A stretch of 64,000 bases of DNA. Source: Siphonodentalium dalli (lineage: Eukaryota; Mollusca; Scaphopoda; Gadilida; Siphonodentaliidae). The stretch spans positions 172,616,310-172,680,309 of the forward strand of contig CP136064.1 of assembly GCA_032622095.1 (NCBI GenBank), written 5' to 3'. The notes under the pieces are model-generated. The model was given only the letters and a program-made list of their open reading frames with translations. It was not told the DNA's origin and ran no database searches. How positions within the stretch are numbered: position 1 is the first letter of the stretch; every line of letters begins with the position of its first letter. Shown here piece by piece: positions 1 through 11,358 of this stretch. The position numbers and the translations under genes are program-made.

Positions 1-2120
1 AAATGTTAATTAAAAGCCACATCAACAATTCGAAGTATGCATATGTCTAACCTAATTCTGACATTATATGTGTCATGTGGAATAAATTTGCTTAGTTTTA
101 AGATTCATGCAGTTCATTAAATAAATGGATTGATCCAGTTTCTAAGTTTTGGAGATTTTCCGTCTTATGAAGAAAAACAATCCACTGATAAAATATAGTG
201 AATGACTGTCAACATTTAGAAACCAGTAGACTGATATAGTAACTTGAAACATTTAGTAATATCAAGGACAAATAGCATATATAGTACATATATGATGTGT
301 ATATATATGTACTATATGTACAAGGACAAATAATACTAATATATACACATCATTGAACATGGTCTGTATAATTAATCAAGTAGCGGACATATGTTTAGTG
401 AAGAGACTTGTTCAATGAAGAAAGACAAAATCAGGAAAAAAATGCATTCCATTCATGAAATTCACACAATGGATATCTTCCACATAATTAACTACTACTA
501 ATATGAAATTACGAATAGGGTACGTCACTAGAATTTGTGTTCTTTCTATCAGTTGTCATTTTGCCATATCCGTTATAGTTACGATTATAGTTTTGAGAAG
601 CAAAACATGGGCAATCATCGAGCCAGCCACTGACTATGACCTGATAACATAATTAAGTACAAAACAATCACGGCAAACAGAACCATATCACCTTACTGAG
701 AGTGGCAAGAAGTTTGAACGGTTCTATTTTCTCACAAACGGACTTCTGCGAAAAGGATATTTAGACCATCTAAAAAATTATGACTATACTATTAGCTATT
801 CGTAATTCTTATCAGTAGTAGTTTATTATGCGAAAGGTGTACAATGGCAAACAAAATGATAAACTGAACAAAGAGAGGATAGTTCAAATTCTTTTAAATT
901 TGTTGGGAATACTAACAGCATTCATTTGAAATGTTACTATGGGTGTGTGTAAATAAGAAGACTATAGTGACAAAAGTGCAATGGTGAAAAAAATCACTGC
1001 TATAGTTTGATGGTGATTGTTGGAACTGATAACTAAAATATGTCATGACAGCCAGTTTTCTAAATGTATACTTATTTGGTTTTAGTAAAACATTTCCAAA
1101 AATCTTAGAACAGATGACTCACATTGGAAATCATATTTTTGTTTTATCATTTCCACTGCAGAGAGACCAAGCAGTACCCATGTATATTTGTATAGTAGGG
1201 GTTCAACAGTTTTTCTCTCTCTGATTGATCCGTATGGGGCACATTCATTATCTACAGTAATGCCCTAAGTAATCGACTCCTTAACCACAGCAGAATTTTG
1301 GGTAACTTTTCAAGATTTAGTCGTAAATATGGCTTGTTGCCATTCATCGGAAACCTCGCAACAAGCCATATTTCCGACTAAATCCTGAAAAGTTACCCAT
1401 AATTCTGCTGTGGTTAAAGAGTCGATTACTTAGGGCATTACTGTACTTCGGATGTTATTACACCAGAATTTATCTGGTCATGAGATAAAAGGGGACTAGA
1501 AATACTCTTCTAAGGCCACATACAGTCAAATTCATGTTTCTCAGGCCTGCACGCATGGTACTGAAACTCCAAATGTGCAAACCTATTTATTCGCGTTAAA
1601 ATTGTCAGGAAAATTTTTAATCGGTAAGAAAAACAAACTTGTGGTACAATTTTTATGCGAAGTGAGATTGAACAGACCAAATTCAAATTTCCGATTCATT
1701 ACTGTAATTGGTAACTATATATGTTTGAACATGTGTTAAACACGTGATGCATTGCATCTGCAAACTCTGTAAAAATTGTGTCAATGATAATTTATTGGGT
1801 GATTTTTGACGAAATAAACACATAGAATCTATCAGCTGACTTTTATGGACTTCTGTTTGGGTAATAATGGCCACCAGCAACTGAAATTAATTTTATTATT
1901 AAACCCAGAGATAGCCCATGCAGAGGTGGATTAATTGCTTCGTTGGCATGTGCCCCAGGAATAAAACATTAATTTAAATGCCCCAAAGTTTAATATATTT
2001 ACTAATATACTTTGGTTTGGTTGTGTTCAGTCATTACACGACTAATATAGTTCCAACAATCACCAAACAGAGTGGTCAATGCATCTACACTCTACAGGTA
2101 ACATTAATAAACAAACTTAC
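1..2120 (-). other. Myosin intron sequence; no exon found
   Basis: This AT-rich stretch should be intron downstream of the switch I exon. I looked on the minus strand for the expected GKFIRIHFG exon and did not see it. The only structured feature is the palindromic element at 1255-1443. Confidence 0.6.
1255..1443. mobile_element. Palindromic TA-flanked MITE, copy 1
   Basis: A near-perfect inverted repeat of about 85 bp per arm. It begins CAGTAATGCCCTAAGTAATC, ends with the reverse complement of that, and is flanked by TA on both sides. The TA duplication suggests mobilisation by a Tc1/mariner-type transposase. Two more full copies (8462-8641, 9443-9616) and two solitary ends lie nearby, all inside myosin introns. 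It has no coding capacity. Classification rests on TA flanks and structure only. Confidence 0.85.
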
Positions 2121-2222
2121 GAATCGAGAGGAGTTGTTGTTTCTTATGGTTTTTGCATTGCCATAGGCTTCCAATACTGGGTTAGCCTGTACAATCTGAT
2201 CCTCTAAGGTTCCTGCTTTTTG
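2121..2222 (-). CDS. Mhc: Myosin heavy chain exon with loop-1 end and start of switch I (residues 207-240)
   Basis: A 102-nt exon with phase-0 ends reads [20 protein letters not shown] then [32 protein letters not shown] is the diagnostic block after loop 1, and NNNSSRF begins switch I, which contacts Mg-ATP. The acceptor is CTCTTTTAG at 2223 and the donor is GTAAGTTTG at 2120. It contains no methionine start, so only joining to its neighbours reveals it. It is the last coding exon inside the window. Confidence 0.94.
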
Positions 2223-2700
2223 CTAAAAGAGAGAGGTATGATACGCTTGAAATACAAAATGTTTTTTCTTCTATATGATAGTGGATATACATGTATGTTC
2301 AAGCAATACTGATATTGCCTGGGTTAAGTGATTGTAAATCTATATCCATATTTACAAATGCCTGTCTGTGTTCTATATAAATTAACGGGGGACAATCTAG
2401 ATGGCACCAAAGGGGTCTAACAGGGGTAACTTTTAACGAGGAAGATAATTATATGGGTTGGAATTTTCTAAAGCGACACTATTGTTGTCAGGGGCAGTAA
2501 AGGAGAGGGGCAGTAAAGGAGAGGGGCAGCAAAAAATTTTGTTGCTGATTTCCACCAAACATATACATAATCATCTCCATAACATGAAGAATCAAATGGT
2601 TTGGTTTAAAAATGTCAAAATTGGCGCTGTTCGATGTCATGGGAGGGCACTAAATTTGATACAAATTCTTTTAGTCACCGATTTCCAACAGTTTTATATA

Positions 2701-2910
2701 TACAGTGAAACCTGCTTTGGACGACCACTGCCAAGAGCGACCACCTCGCTTTAACGACCGGATTGGCTTTGTACGGACTGGTTTTACTATATAAATGACC
2801 TGCCGTGAGCGACCACCTGTCAAACGCGACCAGCGGTCGGTGATTTGTGGCAAAAATGACTAAATTTACCCGCTATGAACGACCACCAGACATGAAAAAT
2901 AAGTCTTTAA
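2701..2910. repeat. Repeat with recurring CGACCACC motif
   Basis: Starts ACAGTGAAACCTGC and then repeats GCGACCACC-like words at 20-60 bp intervals (ACGACCACTGCC, GCGACCACCTCG, GCGACCACCTGT, ACGACCACCAGA). This style of dispersed repeat is common in invertebrate genomes. A short related piece (GGCGACCACCTGTC) lies at about 4131. No inverted partner end was identified. Confidence 0.55.
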
Positions 2911-5009
2911 CCAGTGCTTTTCCAACGTGAGCCCCAGATGCTTCAGCAGGATGCATTTCTTTGATTAAAATTATTTGCAATCAGTTGCTTCATCACATAC
3001 TATGATTCGGGGATTCCCCACCGGGACATGTGACTAAGCGGAATTCCAAGCAGGGGGATATGACATTGGTTCATTTTAATCCAAAAGTAGTATTTGGGAA
3101 CGTGGATTATAAAAACTCCATCACTCTTTATTATTTTTGACGTGAATGTTGACGATGTGTTTGACCTAACTAATGTATGATGAAATACAAAAAAGATCCT
3201 ATATTCCATAGTAGCATAAAATTGAGACTCTGCTGGGCTGTTCTGTTGTTTTAGCGATAAGCCTATCATTAATCTAGTCGCTGCCTCATTGTGGCGAAGC
3301 ATGAAAATGCTTAGGGCAAAGTGTCAAACTTACTCAATGCGGGGATTTAATGTCTGCACCAGAAGCGAATGGCATAAAGGAACCTTTGTTTAATAAATAC
3401 AGGAGTTCCCGTCCTCCCGCTATGTCTCATTGAAAGAACCATCAACACGCTGACAATGCACGCTTTCCAAGTTTTTATAATGCTCATTCCCGGGCTTCAT
3501 ATTTTAAAATCATGCAATGTGACATCATCAAGTAATCGTAGAAGTTTGCAGACACTACGCAATGAACTGTGTCGCAACAACAGAAACATCAAAGAGATAT
3601 TCCGTAGTCGCGAAATGAGGTCAATCATGCACGTGTCCAGAATCATTACAGGTCAGGTCAAGGACACACCCACTGTTTATGAATTTTCTGCGGTTTGCAG
3701 TTTTATTCGAAGATACTATTAAATACATTAAAAATAATATAATATGTGAGAAAGGAATGGAAATAAAGACATGCAGTGATGACTGATGTACGTTTATTCC
3801 ATTTTTATCAAGTTATCATGTTGGGAGTTGATTTGCGCCCCGACAATCTGTCTAAATGTTCTTCCTTCTGTCACGACTCACATGCCCGATGTGTTCTCTG
3901 ATCGGCTGTTCTACTGCATTATTTAACATGCATTTACCTGTATAAATCTCTTTTTTTTCTTCTTTTTTTTTTTAATAATATTAATTTAAAGTATACTTTA
4001 TTAAAAGAAGATTAAACATATAATCACAATCATTTTCAACCAGTTTGTGTATAAAAATAATTCACTTGCTCAGACATCTAACACTGATGATAGATGTCAG
4101 TTAAGTCGAAATTGGAACAAACCTGTCGTCGGCGACCACCTGTCATGTGTTGGCACTGGTGCAGCAATAAAGGTCCTGTGTCAGTGCATTCTCTTATATA
4201 TGCGAGTTTCCCATAGGGAGCCTCGCATATATAAGAAAATTAGTGTTGAAATGATTAGTTGACTAGTCAACATCAACTAGAATTTTGACGATAGTCGATT
4301 AACAATCTCTTAATTGCCATATTTCCCAGAAAGGTATAGATAATTGTTGCATTGTCGCCTGAGTGCATAAAGCATAGACGTTTCAGACGGATCCCAAATA
4401 CGATCGCAGTTACGTTATACAAAACATGTTGTTGATCTAGATATTCAGTCATCACGAGAGGGATAGCGACCTGTTATTCGAGGGAATAGTGGGACGCTTT
4501 TGATGTCTCATTGGAACAATCATTGTTCAGCTAAGTCGCAACAAGAGAGTTACTGTACACGTTCACATTTCAAAGTGCGGCACCTTTGATCTCCGACATT
4601 CTATGTATGACTTTGTGATAGAAATGTTATGTTTTGACGATGCGGTGACTGATACAAAATCAAATCAATTCTGACGTGACCGCGTGTTCATTCACTCCTG
4701 ACTGGGCACTGGTATATGTTTATATTGTGTTGCATTATGCCAATATATCAGTCAGATTTCTAATCAAGTCATTAACTCATTGTCATATAACCCACACACC
4801 CCTAAAGTAGACCAACAGTTACATGGTTTAACCGAAAAACAATTGTCACCTATCATTTATTTATTAAATTGTTATTTACGAAAACTCAGTTTGGATAGAG
4901 AGCATCATATACTTATGATATTGTAATTTTTATATTGTCAGTTTTTTCTTGAGTGATCACGTAACTTGACTACTACACTGGCATCAGGCCTGAGTATAGG
5001 TGCATGAAA

Positions 5010-5403
5010 TTTGCAGAATGAGGTCCCCAGAGGGTGAATTTAGTGATATCCTGCACGGCAGGCTAGTATCATTCTGCATGAACTCATCTGCTATGGGATA
5101 CCTAGACTCAGATTGAAGTTCCCAGATGGTGAATATTGTGATGTGCACCCATTGGGAACCCCGATTATGCAATGTGACATTTGCCAATTTGGGGATATAG
5201 AGAAGCTAAACTGAAGAATGTGAAGAAGTTTCTATAGAAACTAAAGCACTTGTTAATTTGATAATAAAGATACTTTCCAGAGAAGATGAGGCCTTAGCAG
5301 AATGAGGTCCCCACTCTCCAGAAGGTGAATTTAGTTATGCTAACCCATTATGCATGATAGTGTCGATCACTAAATTCATCCTCTGGGAACCTCATTCTGC
5401 AAA
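5010..5403. mobile_element. Foldback element abutting the P-loop exon
   Basis: The left arm TTTGCAGAATGAGGTCCCCA (from 5010) and the right arm (ending 5403) match as inverted repeats over about 38 bp. A third, direct copy of the arm sits inside at about 5296-5340, and shorter GAACTTC/CCAGATGGTGAAT variants lie between, so the element may be nested or internally duplicated. Its right end is only about 45 bp from the splice donor of the P-loop exon. Confidence 0.75.
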
Positions 5404-5448
5404 TGACAGGCACCATCTACTCAGGCCCGCTACACTGCCAGGACTTAC

Positions 5449-5545
5449 ATCTGCTATAGCTTGCGCTCCACCACCAGCTGCCACCATAGCGAAGTACATG
5501 ATGACTTTTTTCGTGTTTTCAGTCTTTCCAGCTCCAGATTCACCA
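5449..5545 (-). CDS. Mhc: Myosin heavy chain P-loop exon (residues 174-206)
   Basis: The 97-nt exon carries the Walker A/P-loop GESGAGKTENTKKVI, which binds the phosphates of ATP, and runs into surface loop 1. The Lys of GKT and the following Thr are intact. The acceptor is TTTCTGATTTCAG at 5546; the donor GTAAGTCC follows GCAGAT at 5449. The loop-1 side reads AMVAAGGGAQAIAD, glycine- and alanine-rich and without the usual lysines. In scallop the corresponding exon is, from memory, one of the alternatively spliced sites of the gene. No second version was seen between 2223 and 8039. Confidence 0.95.
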
Positions 5546-5599
5546 CTGAAATCAGAAAATGGTAGAATTTCAAATACCAATATTCATTGAAAACCTTGT

Positions 5600-5741
5600 T
5601 TACATACCTTACTCGTATTTAAATTTGTGCAGTACTATTTTTTGCACAACCAATGGTGCGCAAATTTAAAACTGAGCAAAAAATAGTAGTATCGACTCTT
5701 GAGTTTATATCAATCCACAGTGGTAATACGAGGGTATGTTA
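5600..5741. mobile_element. Small foldback element 55 bp upstream of the P-loop exon acceptor
   Basis: Outer arms ACATACCTTACTCGTATT and AATACGAGGGTATGT are inverted, as are the inner pairs ATTTAAATTTGTGC / GCGCAAATTTAAA and GTACTATTTTTTGC / GCAAAAAATAGTAG. Together with the element at 5010-5403 it brackets the exon, so a 97-nt exon sits between two hairpins. Confidence 0.65.
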
Positions 5742-6718
5742 ATGAGTTACATACATTACGGAAAGTTGGACGTAATAGACAATTATATTTACATATAAAC
5801 GGGTGACCTATCATGTTTAAAGCGATAACTCGTGTTAAAATCTTCGATGTTGCAATGCTTGTGAAAGAAATAATCTCATAGTCCAGGCTGAAGGTGCCAA
5901 AAGCACGTCTCCATATCCATAACCCTGGAATGACACAGTGGTCATTCAGTCTGAGTTAAGTATGTCAACCCAACTATCTAAATTGCACACAGAGGTGTAG
6001 ATTTTGTCTTAATTCAGCAGCCTATATATGCAGTTGTGTTTTTATTTCTTTCGAGACCATTTCAATACTGTCCTTATCTGTTTAAATATTCAAATGAATT
6101 ACTTGGGATCATGAATAAACATCTTAACAACAAAATTATGATGCAGTTATACATGTACCGGTATGTTCTAATGAATGTAAAGTTTCGTCATGATTGCCTT
6201 TAATATACATGTGTATATTTAGAAATGGATATGAATGGAAATTAATTGCCATCAGATACAAGACTTTTATGAATATATTTTTGTCAGTTTCAAAAATTAG
6301 AGAAAAATTTAACTGCGAGAATTTTACGAGTAATTAAGATATTCACATTCAACATGCATTTCATATATCACATCACAACTTGGATAAAAGCATTATTATT
6401 ATATATATGTTATTGTTCCATGGGAATGCCAGGTAGACAACCCTCTTGGTTATGCTGTCCCTGATAACTTAGTTTGTAAAATTAAAATATCATGTAATTG
6501 TGTATAATGTATCAAGCTATTATAAATAATCATAGTCATAGGAATAATAGTTTTAAAATAAAATCTGTGAAATACAACAGCAATGTATGTGTTCATGGAA
6601 GTGTTGATTATGAATAAGAATTGTCATGATATAGTTTTCGATTGTGAAAACACACTTCATAAAACTCCACATTCAAACTGAGATATGTCTCATTGAAGAA
6701 AAAAATCATGAACCTTAA

Positions 6719-6885
6719 CCCTTTCAGTGCCAAGTCCGATTTTTGTATCAACCCATATTTCCTTGATCATTTTTCAAATCTAAGAGCTCTTTCCATCAAT
6801 GTTTCACATTATTATAATCAATAAATTTGAAAAATGATCAAGGAAATATGGGTTGATTCAAAAATCGGACTTGGCACTGAAAGGG
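6719..6885. mobile_element. piggyBac-like MITE with TTAA flanks
   Basis: The element begins CCCTTTCAGTGCCAAGTCCG and ends with the inverted sequence. It is flanked on each side by TTAA (6715-6718 and 6886-6889). A CCC-start terminal repeat plus TTAA duplication is the piggyBac signature. The arms pair over about 60 bp (through CCCATATTTCCTTGATCATT), leaving a loop of under 50 bp. It is noncoding. Confidence 0.85.
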
Positions 6886-6930
6886 TTAAATTGAACTAGC
6901 AACATTGTTATCTTTCCCCGTCACATTAAT

Positions 6931-7019
6931 ACACAGAATGACAGGAGTGTGAATGGGTTTGTTGCTCTGGCACAAATGCTGTATCAACAAACCCATTAAC
7001 ACATGTGTCATTCTGTGTT
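6931..7019. mobile_element. Short foldback element
   Basis: Arms ACACAGAATGACAGGAGTGT and the inverted AACACATGTGTCATTCTGTG continue into AATGGGTTTGTTG / CAACAAACCCATT, about 34 bp per arm with a ~20-bp loop. It lies in the myosin intron between the micro-exon and the P-loop exon. Confidence 0.7.
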
Positions 7020-7688
7020 TATAACATATCACCCATCCTAGAATCCGAGCATTATAAAAATACAAGCTTACAAGGTTTATACAAGGAACATACAGGTCTT
7101 GTTTTGTCGTGTGTGATGATGGTTTTATTTTATAGTTCTGGCTTAATGGTTGAGGTAAATGTCATGTAAGTCATTTGACATCATCGAGATGCGTATGGAG
7201 CGTATGGAACATATGTTCCATAGGATTTGTAAATATGGAACAGCATTAACAGTGTAATTATAGGAACAAGCGTGTAATGTTGTAATCTGTCATGATCAAA
7301 AGTATAACATAGAAGGTTGTAAGTGTTCATCTGTTTATATTTACACACTAAGTGTTGTCATCACTAAATCCAGCATTCTGATTGGTCGGCGCCCACGTGG
7401 CTAGTTGCAGTTATTTCTCGGTGAATGCGCAACGCCTCATAACACCAAGCTAATAACACCATCGATACGTCATTAGGTTTGGAAAGACGAACGCGTAATG
7501 CTTTGGGCGCATTTTGACTCGCGCAGGATTGACTTAATACATCATCGGGTTTCAACATGAAGAGAAATTGTTCCTATTAACTTTTGCCAAGGATGCTATT
7601 GGGTATTTTGGGCTGATCTTGTCACGATACACTTTTCAATTTAAATATATTTACAAAAGTGGCTTTTTCGCTAAATGTATATAAATAT

Positions 7689-7833
7689 AAGGATTAACTG
7701 TCATGTGGAGATGTAACAGTGAGGTAAGTGGACATAACTTGTATATAAAACCCTTGGGTTTTACACAAGTTATGTCCACTTACCTCACCGTTACATCTCC
7801 ATAAAAACAGTCCACATGACAGTTAATCCTTAT
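7689..7833. mobile_element. Foldback element with nearly full-length stem
   Basis: AAGGATTAACTGTCATGTGG opens the left arm and its complement closes the right arm. The inner part, GAGATGTAACAGTGAGGTAA then GTGGACATAACTTG, pairs again with a short loop at AAACCCTTGGGTTT. The right arm carries an extra TAAAAACAG. It lies 207 bp from the micro-exon donor. Confidence 0.75.
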
Positions 7834-8039
7834 TTACTTTCAACTTGAAATGTGCAATGTTTGTGGAACATACATAATTGAGGGAGGTATTTTGTCTGAA
7901 TGCTGGGTCCTCAATGTTGACATCTTGCTCAAATTTATTTTAATCAAGACAAATCAAACAAGATCAACCGAGCTAACACTTAATATCTAGCAAATTGGGT
8001 GCTAATAATCAATTTAGATATAGTATAGCCTTAACTTAC

Positions 8040-8067
8040 GTTATCAACATAGACTGGTTTTCTCTGT
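8040..8067 (-). CDS. Mhc: Myosin heavy chain 28-nt micro-exon (residues 165-174)
   Basis: This exon was found by eye; it is far too short for an ORF search. Between TTTACTTTGCAG and GTAAGTTA the minus strand reads 28 nt that, with one base from each neighbour, encode DRENQSMLIT. This is the conserved stretch just before the P-loop, which vertebrate muscle myosins also place on a 28-nt exon. Phases 1 and 2 fit both neighbouring exons exactly. It sits 395 bp from one palindromic element, with a second, related one about 1.4 kb away in the same upstream intron. Confidence 0.94.
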
Positions 8068-8461
8068 CTGCAAAGTAAATATAACAGAATTTATTAAAAC
8101 CAACATTGTATAATACATGTATAATTATGATGGCTATTTTTAAACAGGGCCATAGCTGATCACTTCAGCAAGGATCAGTGAGTGGTGAAACACATTTTAT
8201 ACCAAATATTAAAATTGAGAAAATTATCTATGAAATCTATATAAAATTTACTTTGATAATTTGAGGATATGACATGAACTGAAAACATTTCAAACTCTAA
8301 ACAGAAAGAAAACTAGCTATAAGAACTTTAATAGTAATTGCCAATTTATTTTACATAAAACAATAACAGGCTAAGAACGGTCCAACAGATATCTTGCAAG
8401 ATGTCAGTTAATTGCTATATGTAGTACTGCAGGAGCATATCCTATAATTTTTTGTAACTTA

Positions 8462-8641
8462 CAGTAATCCCTAAGTAATCGACTTCTTAAACACAGCAGA
8501 ATAATGGGTAACTTTTCAGGATTTAGTCGGAAATATGGCTTGTTGCATTCATCGGAAAGCTCTCGTGGAGAGCTTTCCGATGAATGGCAACAAGCCATAA
8601 TTCTGCTGTGGTTAAAGGGTCGATTACTTAGGGCATTACTG
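8462..8641. mobile_element. Palindromic TA-flanked MITE, copy 2
   Basis: Same family as 1255-1443: starts CAGTAATCCCTAAGTAATCG, flanked by TA. The right arm has lost the TTTCCGACTAAATCC block, and the centre has gained its own small palindrome around CTCTCGTGGAGAG. It lies 395 bp upstream of the micro-exon. Confidence 0.85.
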
Positions 8642-9080
8642 TAGCTCATGGATGAAGATTCAGTTCATTTGAGTAACATTATGAATAATGAAAATGAGAA
8701 ACGATAGACCAATATTGGCATATTTTAATTTAGTTCTCTATACCACTTACTAGAACACTAGAACAATATCTAGAAGTTTAAACACATACACATTGCTCTG
8801 GTAGTTAATGTTCCCTGCTGGTGTCCTCATCTGTAGTACCAGTCACGTGAAATGCTATAGCTCTCGGGCCCTAAGGGTTCAGGTTCAGACAGGGAGGGTA
8901 TCACTAGGTGGGGGAGTTAAAACATGTTTAATAGTTGTGTGCTCAACATTCAAATCTATATGTTGAAATGAGTGGTCTCTGTTCTTTTATGAAATTAAAA
9001 GTTAGAGCAGGTTACAAGAAATTGTAAATTCAATTACTGCTGGAAATGTTGTCTAGGAACATTTTTCTTCATTCCCAGGG

Positions 9081-9103
9081 CTAATTAGAGCATTACTGTA
9101 CAT
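9081..9103. repeat. Solitary terminus of the palindromic MITE family
   Basis: CTAATTAGAGCATTACTGTA resembles the 3' end of the family (TTAGGGCATTACTGTA) without a partner arm. A second solitary end, TTATTTAGAGCATTACTGTA, lies at 12697-12717. Both share the GAGC variant, so they may derive from a related subfamily. Confidence 0.5.
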
Positions 9104-9442
9104 GTAAGTTTAAGCACACAACTATTAATAGACACGAAGAGCACCAACCACGCATTATGAGTTTCCATATCTGATCTAATTATGCTATGCCATATATTCT
9201 ATATAAAAATTACAGATTAATCACTGTATCACCATGACCAATCTCCATTTCTTTGTGCGTCTTCAAACAAAATGTAAATATTATGAATAAAACTCAAAAT
9301 GAAAGGTCAGCGCTCTCTTGGTAGACCCATGAGGACTGATTCAATTAGGCCATTAAAATAAATGTCTGTGATCTCAAAATTTTTTATAGGAATAATATTA
9401 TGAGGGAAGTAGACTTTAATTAAATTTTTTTGATGCAATCTA

Positions 9443-9616
9443 CAGTAATGCCCTAAATAATCGACTCCTTAACCACAGCAGAATTATGGGTAATTTTTCA
9501 GGATTTAGTCGAAATATGGTTTGTTGAATGGCAACAAGCCGTATTTCCGACTAAATCCTGAAAAATTACCCATAATTCTGCTGTGGTTAAGGAGTCGATT
9601 ATTTAGGGCATTACTG
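9443..9616. mobile_element. Palindromic TA-flanked MITE, copy 3
   Basis: Begins CAGTAATGCCCTAAATAATC and is TA-flanked. The arms are nearly identical over about 83 bp with almost no loop, apart from a small deletion in the left arm. It is the best preserved palindrome of the three copies and lies 820 bp right of copy 2 in the same intron. Confidence 0.87.
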
Positions 9617-10088
9617 TACATATAAAGTCTGTCCAAAATTTCAAATTATATAAAATTCAGAGATTGAAGTTTTTCGGTTTGATAATTTACATACTTAGTA
9701 GAATTTTTTAACTTGACTTTCTTGTGAGAACAAAGAACATTTATTTTTGCCTTATTAGAGGGCACTTGTCAATGGACGGTTATGGGTATAGGTGCACAGG
9801 TTATATTGGGAAATGTAAATTAGAGAGAAATATGTGGCATATTGTATGGTGAAGGGTTGTGTTTAAATAATTTTGGTGGTTTTGTTTAATCTGATCAATC
9901 TGACTGATATAATATTAAAGGAATATTATTCTGAAAAATGTTTAGTACTTTCTTTCAGTATACCAATATTATATAATTTAAATGTCAAATTTGCCCAAAT
10001 AATCTTGTGTTCGGTCGCTAATTATGTTTTTATAACGAAAACAAAAAAAATTCCGAAGAATGTCGAAGATCTTATGTTGTAGACGAAG

Positions 10089-10134
10089 TCACGTGATTGA
10101 AGTCACATGATCACCAATCGGTACGGTCACATGA
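10089..10134. promoter_or_regulatory. Three clustered TCACRTGA E-box motifs
   Basis: TCACGTGA (10089), TCACATGA (10103) and TCACATGA (10127) fall within 46 bp. Such 8-mers are bound by bHLH-zip factors of the MITF/TFE/USF type. The cluster lies in a myosin intron and could be an intronic enhancer; the only evidence is motif density. Confidence 0.3.
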
Positions 10135-10354
10135 TATAACAAGTGACAATGACGTAGCGATAGGAGAATTGCCATTACTATCAAAATAAAGCAACCTTAC
10201 TGTTTGCCAGCTTATCTATGTATATAATTAATGCTTTGCGCATAACAATATAGCATTATAAAAGCGTGCACTTACGTCGATATAAACATTGGCCGTGGTT
10301 CGTTTGAACTTCCAATTATGAAACTTTTCGAAGGAGGGATAACATATATAAATA

Positions 10355-10572
10355 CATGTACACGAACTTTCGATACACATGCTTTATATACCCGTCCTAG
10401 CAATTTCCGGTTTATTGAGTCATGATGAAGGAACGTGGGGACACGTTTTAGAATAGTTGTCATCGTGAATATTTACTAATTACATCTATATGTAAATACA
10501 TGTACACAAACTTTCGATAACATGCTTTATATACCCGTCAAAGTCATAGCAATTTCCGGTTTATTGAACGCT
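10355..10572. repeat. Direct duplication of ~80 bp
   Basis: The segment reading ACATGTACACGAACTTTCGA then TACACATGCTTTATATACCC through AGCAATTTCCGGTTTATTGA occurs at about 10355-10420 and again at about 10497-10566, with a small insertion. The CGCTCTTTATT motif shared with the repeats at 48-50 kb follows the second copy. Confidence 0.6.
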
Positions 10573-11283
10573 CTTTATTCGCACCATATTAGGAATACGC
10601 TTAACAGGGAACGCTCTTTATTGATTCATGGTGATACTCACGACTGGACGCTCGGCAAATTATATACGGGAGTTGACGTTTTTCTCGGGATGGCATTCTC
10701 GGCAGTGGTCGGTTTGTTTAATGTGGATATTCACAAATATCTTTTTTCGAAGTGGACGGAATAAAATCTGGACCATTTCGTTGGCGATTTTTCTGATTTT
10801 GCGCAACCGGTTTCCCCACAGAAATCCCGCCAAATGTCACGTAAACGAACATCGTAAGGGAAATGAATGTAGAATCATACCAAATTGAGTGTCACTATAT
10901 ATATATATACTGGCCACAGTCAAAAACACTGCATTTGGCATTGTCACGAATGAATGAACGAAAAATTATTGTGAATATACGGGACACTCGGGGCATATAT
11001 ATGGAAAATTAAAATAACATCATGAAAACGCTCACATGTCGGCTCGTGTGTTATTAGCTTTATTTTTGACACGAAAGTGTTGTCTACCCCGCTCAATTGG
11101 CCTTCTATAATTTTTGTCAAAACAATAACTTTCCATACAGCACTGATGACAAATCAGAAGTGAAGGTAACTCACCCGGTGATGACAATTCACCACGTATA
11201 CACAATGTTATTGACATGCTCCGCAGTAATTCCATTACACTCACGCGCTCATGTCGATTCAGCACTTTACATCGCCACTCAGA

Positions 11284-11358
11284 TGACGTCATATAGGTAA
11301 ACACAATTAACTCTGACTCCGATTCCGTGTTTTTAATTAGTTTACTCATTTGACGTCA
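11284..11358. promoter_or_regulatory. Pair of full CRE sites (TGACGTCA)
   Basis: Two complete palindromic TGACGTCA sites (11284-11291 and 11351-11358), each followed by TATA/TATG, are 67 bp apart in a myosin intron. CREB/ATF factors bind this 8-mer. Further TGACGTCA-like sites occur at about 15661 and 21047. Function is inferred from the motif alone. Confidence 0.3.

Noticed and set aside
10522-10888. Two overlapping open frames of 80-86 codons
   Set aside because: They run through a duplicated noncoding segment and the CGCTCTTTAT repeat; no recognisable protein.
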